From positions 1-20,210 of the forward strand of contig JAFAWN010000022.1 of NCBI GenBank assembly GCA_019241735.1: a stretch of DNA of 20,210 nt, written 5' to 3'. The notes under the pieces were generated by a model, which was given only the letters and a program-made list of their open reading frames with translations, was not told the DNA's origin and ran no database searches. The position numbers and the translations under genes were made by a program. This stretch comes from Terriglobales bacterium (GTDB lineage: Bacteria > Acidobacteriota > Terriglobia > Terriglobales > Acidobacteriaceae). Positions 13,847 through 19,649 of the stretch are shown piece by piece. Positions within the stretch are counted from its first letter, which is position 1. Each line of letters begins with the position of its first letter.

Positions 13847-15004
13847 CTACTTCAGCGCCAGTCCCGCCTCAGCGCAAAAATCCATCGCAGCAAAGTCTCC
13901 AACCAGAAACTTGGGATAGGCCGCGGCCGCAATCATCGCCGCATTATCGGTCGATAACGCGCGGGAAGGGAAGTACACCGCAACACCTTCCTGTGCCGCG
14001 CTCTCTTCAAACCGGTTGCGAAGCCTCTGATTTGCCGCCACCCCGCCGGTAACAAACAATGCCGCCACATTGTGCGCCCGCGCCGCGGATAAAGTCTTGC
14101 TCACCAGGTCCTCGACGATGGCATACTGAAATGAGGCCACCAAATCCAGGGTTGGCTTGTCGCATAGCGAAACATAATCTGCAATCGTCGGAGATTCCTT
14201 GGCTTTGATCGCGCCTTTCCGCGCCGCAATCGAACCCTGCATATTGTGGGTCTCCACATGACGCAGCACCCCGGTCTTGATGCCGCTGTAAGAAAAATCA
14301 AAGCGAACCCCATCTCCGGGGCCCCGATTTTCATTGCGGTCGGGATGCTTGATCTGCGGCGGCGGGAATTTCACCGCCGCCGGATTGCCATGCGCCGAAA
14401 GTTTTTCGATCACCGGCCCGCCGGGATACCCCAGTGCCAGTAATTTCGCCACTTTGTCAAAAGCTTCGCCGGCGGCATCATCCCGGGTCTGCCCGATATT
14501 CCGGTACGACCATCGCATTCCGCCCTCCGCCGTGCCGTGTTGCTCCGCCAGATAGAGATGGGTATGGCCGCCGGACACAACCAGCGCCAGCAGGGGAAAT
14601 TGCAGATGATGGTTGCCCTTCTGTCGCTCCTCCAGCAGTACCGCGTGAATGTGGCCCTCCAGGTGATTGACCGCGATCAAAGGATGGTCGAGGGCGAACG
14701 CCAGCGCCTTTGCATAACTGATGCCCACCAGAAGGGCGCCCGCCAATCCCGGCCCCTGCGTCACCGCAATCGCGTCGAGCGATTGATACATTTGCCCGGC
14801 GTCCGCAAGCGCCTTGCGAACTACAGGGACGATTGCCCGCAGATGTTCGCGGGACGCCACCTCCGGCACCACCCCGCCGTAAGGCTGATGCGCCGCAATC
14901 TGCGAATAAACGACATTTGAGACTACTTGCTCCCCAGACCGGACGACCGCGGCCGCGGTTTCATCGCAAGAGGTCTCGATCCCCAGGATGTACGCATCTG
15001 ACAT
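13847..15004 (-). CDS. tsaD: tRNA N6-threonylcarbamoyladenosine transferase TsaD
   Basis: Transfers the threonylcarbamoyl group from threonylcarbamoyl-AMP to A37 of ANN-decoding tRNAs, with TsaB and TsaE as partners (not in this window). The ASKHA ATPase fold is clear: I-L-G-I-E-T-S-C-D-E-T at the N-terminus, metal-binding H114 and H118 in N-H-L-E-G-H-I-H-A, S-G-G-H-T near 165, Y-P-G-G-P near 215, and S-T-D-N-A-A-M-I-A near the end. At 385 residues it is about 45 longer than E. coli TsaD; the extra length is in loops near residues 130-135, 185-190, 240-250 and 270-300. The start at 15002-15004 is preceded by a -10-like element only six bases away and no good SD. Confidence 0.97.
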   Translation of the reverse strand: MSDAYILGIETSCDETAAAVVRSGEQVVSNVVYSQIAAHQPYGGVVPEVASREHLRAIVPVVRKALADAGQMYQSLDAIAVTQGPGLAGALLVGISYAKALAFALDHPLIAVNHLEGHIHAVLLEERQKGNHHLQFPLLALVVSGGHTHLYLAEQHGTAEGGMRWSYRNIGQTRDDAAGEAFDKVAKLLALGYPGGPVIEKLSAHGNPAAVKFPPPQIKHPDRNENRGPGDGVRFDFSYSGIKTGVLRHVETHNMQGSIAARKGAIKAKESPTIADYVSLCDKPTLDLVASFQYAIVEDLVSKTLSAARAHNVAALFVTGGVAANQRLRNRFEESAAQEGVAVYFPSRALSTDNAAMIAAAAYPKFLVGDFAAMDFCAEAGLALK

Positions 15005-15010
15005 CGCCCT

Positions 15011-15016
15011 AGTTTA
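15011..15016 (-). promoter_or_regulatory. Candidate leaderless -10 element of tsaD
   Basis: On the - strand TAAACT ends six bases before the tsaD ATG. The geometry equals that of the hfq-like gene. TTATGG lies 17 bases upstream as a poor -35. A leaderless or very short-leader transcript is possible. Confidence 0.35.
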
Positions 15017-15195
15017 AATCCAGATGAGATTTTCCATAACGCCGCTGCAGGATTACAGAAGCCCTTCACCGCGCTGCCTGCAGCAAATCGCCCCTTCACT
15101 CGGCGCTGCACGCTAAAAGTGTTCATTTGCCGAAATGCGGGTGGCCTACGCGAAAATCTGCTTTTCCCATCCGCCGTTGGATGAGTCGAAGTGCG

Positions 15196-16602
15196 ATGAT
15201 ATCTTCTGAGCATTCCCGCGAACAGCACCCGCGCATGCTAAAAGATTTCGCCATTTCGATCGTGCGCACATTGCGCGAACATGGCCACCAGGCCTACCTG
15301 GTTGGCGGATGCGTGCGCGATCTGCTGCTCGGCCGCGAGCCCGCCGATTACGACGTCACCACCTCCGCCTCTCCCAATGAGGTAATGCAAATCTTTCCGG
15401 AAACCTACGCCGTCGGCGCACAGTTCGGAGTGGTGCTGGTGCCGTTGCCTGCTTCTCCGCAAGCTGCACCGTCCGGGCAGTCTGCGCATGGCAATGCGGT
15501 CGAGGTTGCGACCTTCCGCAGCGATATCGGATACAGCGACGGCCGCCATCCCGATCAGATCCGATTCAGCGGCGATCCGGCGGAGGACGTAGCGCGCCGC
15601 GACTTCACCATCAATGGCCTGTTGCTCGACCCCATGACCGGCGAAGTATTGGATTTAGTTGGCGGACGCGACGATCTCAACGCCGGCGTCATTCGCACCA
15701 TAGGGGACCCTGCTCGGCGCTTCTCCGAAGACAAGCTGCGCATGTTGCGGGCGGTGCGTTTTGCCGCGCGGTTCGGATATACGATCGAGCCCGGAACTTT
15801 TTCTGCAATTCAAAGCCTGGCCCCGATGATTCATCAGGTTTCCCGCGAGCGGGTGCGCGATGAATTGACGAAGATGCTGACCGAGGGCCATGCCCGGCGC
15901 GCATTTCTCCTGCTCGATGACGTAGGCCTGCTGCGCGAGCTGCTGCCCGAGATTGAGGCCATGAAAGGGGTGGAGCAGCCGCCGCAATTTCACCCCGAGG
16001 GGGATGTCTTCGTGCACACGTTAATGCTGCTCGACAAGCTGCCTCATCCTTGCGCGGCGACTCTGGCCTGGGGTGCGCTGCTGCATGATGTAGGCAAGCC
16101 CCCGACTTTCCGGGTTGCGCCCGACCGCATCCGTTTTGATGGTCATGTCGCCGTGGGGGTAAAGATGGCGGAAGAAATTTGCCGCCGCCTGCATTTCTCC
16201 AACGCCGACACTGCGCAAATTCTGGCTTTAGTCGAAAATCATATGCGCTTCGCCGACGCACCCCGCATGAAAGATTCCACCTTCAAGAGATTCATTCGGA
16301 TGCCGGGCTTCGAGCAACATCTCGCGCTGCATCGCATGGATTGCGAATCCAGCCACGGCGATTTGAGTTCTTACAATTTCACACTGCAAAAAATGGCGTC
16401 CATCCCGCCCGAAGTCATGCGTCCGGCGCCGCTCATTACCGGTGATGACCTTATCGCCCTTGGTCACTCACCCGGTCCGCGCTTCAAAGAAGTGCTCGCC
16501 GCGGTCGAGGATGAGCAACTCGAAGGCCGGCTTGCGGACCGGGAGCAGGCGGTCGAGTTCGTGCGGTGCCACTTTTCTGCGAATCCGGCCAGTCGAAAAT
16601 GA
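15196..16602 (+). CDS. cca: CCA tRNA nucleotidyltransferase / poly(A) polymerase family with HD domain
   Basis: Class II nucleotidyltransferase that adds or repairs the 3' CCA of tRNA. Numbered from ATG 15196 (469 residues): nucleotide-binding G37-G38-C-V-R-D-L-L-L-G, catalytic D51-Y-D53, V-E-V-A-T-F-R, R-R-D-F-T-I-N-G, then G-D-P-x-x-R-F-x-E-D-x-L-R-M-L-R-A-V-R-F in the neck. A C-terminal HD phosphohydrolase-like domain follows with H-T-L-M-L-L-D and L-L-H-D-V-G-K. The family includes CCA-adding, A-adding and C-adding enzymes and poly(A) polymerase; sequence cannot split these here. A 20-residue Pro/Ala/Ser insertion lies between the DxD motif and V-E-V-A-T-F-R. The start is uncertain: TTG 15127, ATG 15181, 15196 and 15235 are all open; the conserved part begins just after 15235, and none has a good RBS. 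Confidence 0.92.
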   Translation: MISSEHSREQHPRMLKDFAISIVRTLREHGHQAYLVGGCVRDLLLGREPADYDVTTSASPNEVMQIFPETYAVGAQFGVVLVPLPASPQAAPSGQSAHGNAVEVATFRSDIGYSDGRHPDQIRFSGDPAEDVARRDFTINGLLLDPMTGEVLDLVGGRDDLNAGVIRTIGDPARRFSEDKLRMLRAVRFAARFGYTIEPGTFSAIQSLAPMIHQVSRERVRDELTKMLTEGHARRAFLLLDDVGLLRELLPEIEAMKGVEQPPQFHPEGDVFVHTLMLLDKLPHPCAATLAWGALLHDVGKPPTFRVAPDRIRFDGHVAVGVKMAEEICRRLHFSNADTAQILALVENHMRFADAPRMKDSTFKRFIRMPGFEQHLALHRMDCESSHGDLSSYNFTLQKMASIPPEVMRPAPLITGDDLIALGHSPGPRFKEVLAAVEDEQLEGRLADREQAVEFVRCHFSANPASRK

Positions 16603-16617
16603 CGAAATCCATTCGCC

Positions 16618-16657
16618 TCGAAAATCTTGTCAAGCCCCCCAAGCTGCCGATTTTCGA
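16618..16657 (+). repeat. 9-bp inverted repeat downstream of cca
   Basis: TCGAAAATC (16618-16626) and GATTTTCGA (16649-16657) are perfect arms around a 22-base loop. TCGAAAAT also occurs at 16593-16600, inside the last codons of cca. A large-loop terminator or an operator is possible; no U-tract directly follows. Confidence 0.5.
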
Positions 16658-16661
16658 TTAA

Positions 16662-16679
16662 TCCTTTGAATGCAAAGGA
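16662..16679 (+). promoter_or_regulatory. Hairpin that sequesters a ribosome binding site
   Basis: TCCTTTG (16662-16668) pairs perfectly with CAAAGGA (16673-16679) around an AATG loop. The 3' arm is an excellent Shine-Dalgarno (AAAGGA) placed seven bases before ATG 16687, so the 5' arm acts as a built-in anti-SD. Such an arrangement can regulate translation by temperature, ribosome or factor binding; the trigger is unknown. Confidence 0.5.
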
Positions 16680-16686
16680 AATATAA

Positions 16687-16740
16687 ATGCCCTCGTCGTG
16701 TCCCATTTACCCTGCTGAACTTGGTATTCTTGAAATATAG
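16687..16740 (+). CDS. Possible 17-residue leader peptide upstream of dciA
   Basis: ATG 16687 to TAG 16738-16740 encodes MPSSCPIYPAELGILEI. AAAGGA at 16674-16679 lies seven bases upstream, the best RBS in this part of the window, yet it is inside a hairpin stem. The peptide is not enriched in one amino acid, so classical attenuation is not indicated. It ends 18 bases before another inverted repeat and 74 bases before the dciA ATG. It could be a chance ORF; the RBS and palindromes on both sides make it worth listing. Confidence 0.35.
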   Translation: MPSSCPIYPAELGILEI

Positions 16741-16758
16741 CAATCCACAAACTCTGCA

Positions 16759-16779
16759 AAGAACACATTTTGTGTTCTT
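16759..16779 (+). repeat. 9-bp inverted repeat before dciA
   Basis: AAGAACACA (16759-16767) and TGTGTTCTT (16771-16779) are perfect arms around TTT. The hairpin has a short loop and only three GC pairs, so it is weak as a terminator. The symmetric GAAC/GTTC half-sites resemble a repressor operator; Gram-positive LexA sites use GAAC/GTTC but with closer spacing. It lies 35 bases before the dciA ATG. Confidence 0.55.
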
Positions 16780-16814
16780 AGTTATTGCGGCACCTGAAGT
16801 TTCGCGAACATTCC

Positions 16815-17186
16815 ATGACACACCGGATGCAATCCAATCGCACCCGACCCATGGAGCCCGCGAGCGCTGGCATCGAACGGGTTCTAATCGATAGCATGCG
16901 CCGTGCGCCCAACGGAGAAGCGCCTTTGCTCGCCTGGCCCCTGGTGTGTGGAAATGCGGTGGCGCGCCGCACCCGGGCGGCCGCATTCACCCAGGGCGTT
17001 TTGCGGATTGAGGTCCCGGACGCGGGGTGGCGCGCCGAGCTGCAAGCCCTGGCCGGAAAATACCTGGCCGCGCTCAATCGCTATTCGCGGCAGGCGGTGA
17101 AACGCATTGAGTTTGTGACAGCGGAAGAGGTGGAATCGCGGGCCGACCCGGTTGCCGTACGGCCGGCCTTCTCAAAACACGCATGA
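16815..17186 (+). CDS. dciA: DciA-like (DUF721) replication helicase loader
   Basis: Bacterial DciA proteins bind the replicative helicase DnaB and help load it at the origin in species without DnaC/DnaI. The domain is in residues about 35-105 of this 124-residue frame: L-L-A-W-P-L-V-C-G-N-A-V-A-R-R-T-R-A-A-A-F, then G-V-L-R-I-E-V-P-D-A-G-W-R-A-E-L and L-N-R-Y, the usual W...G...L-x-V-x-V...W...L pattern. The start is uncertain: TTG 16785, ATG 16815, ATG 16827 and ATG 16851 are all open; none has a good RBS. The stop overlaps the gatC start by four bases (ATGA), so the two are translationally coupled. Assignment to DUF721 is firm; the DnaB-loading role is inherited from the family. Confidence 0.8.
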   Translation: MTHRMQSNRTRPMEPASAGIERVLIDSMRRAPNGEAPLLAWPLVCGNAVARRTRAAAFTQGVLRIEVPDAGWRAELQALAGKYLAALNRYSRQAVKRIEFVTAEEVESRADPVAVRPAFSKHA

Positions 17187-17503
17187 AAGTCACTGAAAAG
17201 GAAGTTGCGCATGTCGCTGGCCTCGCGAATCTGGAATTGACCGCTGAGGAATCGGCCCGGATGCTTCACGATCTCAACGCCATCCTCTCGTACATCGACC
17301 GCCTCAACCAGATGGAAACTGCGAATGTGCAGCCGCTGGCGCAAGCCCCGGGTCTCATGATTCCAGGCGAGGCCGCTGACGACTGTGCCCGGGACGACAT
17401 CGAAGGGGGACTGCGCAAGTCGCTGCCGCGTGAAGAAGCTCTAGAGAACGCGCCTGCATCCGATGGAACGTTTTTCCGCGTGCCGAAAGTGATCGAGCGC
17501 TGA
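17183..17503 (+). CDS. gatC: Asp-tRNA(Asn)/Glu-tRNA(Gln) amidotransferase subunit C
   Basis: Small subunit (106 residues) that wraps GatA and GatB in the GatCAB complex, which amidates mischarged Glu-tRNA(Gln) or Asp-tRNA(Asn). Family marks: V-A-H-V-A-G-L-A-N-L-E-L-T near the N-terminus, L-N-A-I-L-S-Y-I-D-x-L, R-x-D, and the C-terminal A-P-A-S-D-G-T-F-F-R-V-P-K-V-I. The ATG overlaps the dciA stop by four bases, which settles the start. gatA follows after 51 bp. Confidence 0.96.
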   Translation: MKVTEKEVAHVAGLANLELTAEESARMLHDLNAILSYIDRLNQMETANVQPLAQAPGLMIPGEAADDCARDDIEGGLRKSLPREEALENAPASDGTFFRVPKVIER

Positions 17504-17504
17504 T

Positions 17505-17553
17505 CGAATTCTGAGAATTCGTTTGCCGGTTCACTCCGTTGATTCATTGAATC
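17505..17553 (+). repeat. Two palindromes in the gatC-gatA gap
   Basis: CGAATTC (17505-17511) and GAATTCG (17515-17521) are perfect 7-bp arms around TGA, starting one base after the gatC stop. GATTCA and TGAATC (17541-17553) form a second, nearly continuous palindrome ending one base before the TTG start of gatA, where a ribosome binding site would lie. They may be transcript-processing or translation-control elements. Confidence 0.5.
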
Positions 17554-17554
17554 G

Positions 17555-18985
17555 TTGACTGCCAATTTCCTAACAATCGATGCTGTACGCTCCGCCTTGC
17601 AGGAGCGCAGACTCACTGCAACCGCATTAACCGAATCCTATTTCGCAAAAATTGAGAAGCAGGACGGCGAAATTGGCGCTTACGTCACCCTCTCGAAAGA
17701 GCGCGCGTTGAATAAAGCTGCCGCCGTGGATGAGCTCGCCGCCAAAGGGGATCCATTACCGCCTTTGGCAGGAGTGCCGGTTGGCATTAAAGATGTTATG
17801 GTCACGCGCGGAGTTCGTACCACCGCTGGCTCAAAGATGCTGGGAAACTACATTCCGCCCTACGACTGCACCGCGGTAGCGCGAATGGAGGCCGCGGGTG
17901 TCGTGGTGCTGGGAAAATTAAATTGCGATGAGTTCGCCATGGGTTCGTCGAACGAGAATTCCGCGTGGCGTCCGGTCCACAATCCCCGCGACCTTGGCCG
18001 GGTTCCGGGTGGATCTTCAGGCGGTGCGGCAGCCGCCGTGGCGGCTGAAATGGCGGTTGCTGCTTTAGGCTCAGATACCGGTGGCTCAATCCGGCAGCCC
18101 GCGTCGTTTTGCGGCATCGTCGGTTTAAAACCCACGTATGGGCGTGTTTCGCGCTATGGGCTCATCGCGTTTGCATCCTCGCTCGATCACATCGGGCCAA
18201 TGACTAAAACCGTGAGAGACGCGGCCATATTGCTCCAGACCATCGCCGGAAGCGATCCGATGGATTCGACTTCGCACCCAGCCACGGTTCCGGATTACGT
18301 CGCCGGGATAGAACAACCGGTGCGTGGATTAAGGATCGGTGTTGCTCAGGAATACTTTGGCGAGGGCCTCAACCATGAAGTCAGAATTGCGGTGGAAGCA
18401 GCAATCCAGAAATTGGCGGCGTTAGGGTGCGAAATCGTGAAGGTTTCGCTGCCGCACACCCAATACGCGGTCCCCACTTATTACATCGTAGCCACCGCGG
18501 AGGCGTCCTCGAACCTGGCCCGCTTCGATGGCGTTCGCTATGGATATCGCGCTGAAGCCCGTACCCTCTCCGGGATGTACCGCAAAACCCGCGACCAGGG
18601 CTTTGGCATGGAGGTGAAGCGCCGGATCATGCTGGGCACCTACGTGTTGAGCGCCGGCTACTACGATGCCTATTATTTGAAAGCGCAAAAAGTGCGGACC
18701 CTGCTGGCCCGCGACTTTGATGATGCATTCACTAAGGTCGATGCCATTGTTACCCCCACTACACCGACGGCGGCGTTCAAGCTCGGTGAAAAATCGGACG
18801 ATCCGCTCGCCATGTATCTGGCAGACATTTATACGGTGACCGCAGATTTGGCAGGCATCCCTGCAATTTCCATTCCCTGCGGCGAGACCAAAGAGAAGCT
18901 TCCCATCGGATTGCAAATTCTAGGGAAGCATTTTGATGAAGTCACAATTTTGCAGCTGGCGGACGCGTATGAAAAGGCGGCCTAG
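17555..18985 (+). CDS. gatA: Asp-tRNA(Asn)/Glu-tRNA(Gln) amidotransferase subunit A
   Basis: Glutaminase-side catalytic subunit of GatCAB (amidase-signature family), 476 residues. The Ser-cisSer-Lys triad is intact: K79 in G-I-K-D-V, S154 in P-G-G-S-S-G-G, and S178 in T-G-G-S-I-R-Q-P, at the same numbers as in the S. aureus enzyme. Further marks: A-G-S-K-M-L near 91, Y-G-R-V-S-R-Y-G-L-I-A-F-A-S-S-L-D-H-I-G near 195-215, and the C-terminal S-I-P-C-G...P-I-G-L-Q-I. The first Met inside is residue 82, beyond K79, so a non-ATG start is required; TTG 17555 gives the correct length and an in-frame stop lies at 17540. No SD is present before it. gatB is not adjacent: the next gene is on the other strand. 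Confidence 0.96.
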   Translation: MTANFLTIDAVRSALQERRLTATALTESYFAKIEKQDGEIGAYVTLSKERALNKAAAVDELAAKGDPLPPLAGVPVGIKDVMVTRGVRTTAGSKMLGNYIPPYDCTAVARMEAAGVVVLGKLNCDEFAMGSSNENSAWRPVHNPRDLGRVPGGSSGGAAAAVAAEMAVAALGSDTGGSIRQPASFCGIVGLKPTYGRVSRYGLIAFASSLDHIGPMTKTVRDAAILLQTIAGSDPMDSTSHPATVPDYVAGIEQPVRGLRIGVAQEYFGEGLNHEVRIAVEAAIQKLAALGCEIVKVSLPHTQYAVPTYYIVATAEASSNLARFDGVRYGYRAEARTLSGMYRKTRDQGFGMEVKRRIMLGTYVLSAGYYDAYYLKAQKVRTLLARDFDDAFTKVDAIVTPTTPTAAFKLGEKSDDPLAMYLADIYTVTADLAGIPAISIPCGETKEKLPIGLQILGKHFDEVTILQLADAYEKAA

Positions 18986-18997
18986 CTCATTGCTGAA

Positions 18998-19579
18998 TCA
19001 CAGTTTGCGGTAGTAGCTTTCGCCCGCGCATGACCGGCATAAAGTCTTGCCGTCTTCCAGTACTTCGCGGTGAAAATTTATTCCTTCGCCGCAAATTTGG
19101 CACACAACGCGTTCACTCTTGTATCCGGGAAGTTCTTCCGGCGGCAGATCAACCTCTACCCATTCGGCAGTGAATAAATCAGCTTCCGGCATCTCGCGGT
19201 AAGCCGCCATCTGCTGCCGGTTCTTATCCTGAAGTTCAGGATGCTTCTCGCGGGCCAACGCCTTGGATGTTTCCACGGCGGCGATCCGCACCGCTTTGCC
19301 GCTGCTTAAATCAACAAACGTAGCCGCGACTTTACCCCAGTCGCGGAACTTGAGCGCGCGCTTACCCAGTCGGCATCCGGTGACCACGCCGATAGCGTCG
19401 GTGGCGCAGCGGTCAATTTCGACAAACGTAATCAAACGCTTGCGGTCTTTGTTTTGAGGATCTTCGATCCCCAACAACGATAGCCCGAACATTGCCAGAC
19501 GCACTCCGAGGACTTGGCCGGCGCACAAGTGCCCGTGTGCCTGCTCGGCGTCGCGCAGATAGTCGTCAAGAGATTTCAT
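18998..19579 (-). CDS. FmdE-family protein with C-terminal zinc finger
   Basis: A 193-residue protein of the formylmethanofuran dehydrogenase subunit E family. The N-terminal domain has H15-G-H17-L-C19-A-G, E-I-D-R-C-A-T-D-A-I-G-V-V-T-G-C-R-L-G-K-R near 54-74, and W-G-K-V-A-A-T-F near 81-88. A C-terminal zinc-ribbon follows with C160-x2-C163 and C181-x2-C184. Outside methanogens the family is widespread and its role is unknown; genomic links to molybdenum or tungsten enzymes have been suggested. The moaX gene about 12 kb away is too far to argue an operon. No signal peptide or membrane segment. It is convergent with gatA (12 bp) and divergent from the lipoprotein-like ORF (70 bp). Confidence 0.88.
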   Translation of the reverse strand: MKSLDDYLRDAEQAHGHLCAGQVLGVRLAMFGLSLLGIEDPQNKDRKRLITFVEIDRCATDAIGVVTGCRLGKRALKFRDWGKVAATFVDLSSGKAVRIAAVETSKALAREKHPELQDKNRQQMAAYREMPEADLFTAEWVEVDLPPEELPGYKSERVVCQICGEGINFHREVLEDGKTLCRSCAGESYYRKL

Positions 19580-19634
19580 TAGCTTCGCTATTCAGGTTTT
19601 CACTCAAAATCCACGCAAGTTTATTACGAAAACG

Positions 19635-19640
19635 AAAGGA
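19635..19640 (+). promoter_or_regulatory. Ribosome binding site of the right-edge ORF
   Basis: AAAGGA lies nine bases before ATG 19650 and is the main evidence that this is the true start rather than the internal ATG 19734. Confidence 0.6.
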
Positions 19641-19649
19641 ACATCAGCC

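Noticed and set aside
15062..15110. Imperfect direct repeat, CCCTTCAC followed by CGCTGC, twice at a 30-base distance
   Set aside because: Short and imperfect, with no promoter nearby that would give it meaning.
15689..16261. 190-codon Arg/Pro-rich open frame on the - strand inside cca
   Set aside because: Composition typical of a non-coding frame in GC-rich DNA.
16670..16894. 74-codon + strand frame in the spacer before dciA
   Set aside because: It runs out of frame into dciA, and its amino acid make-up is not gene-like; the 17-codon ORF in another frame has the better RBS.
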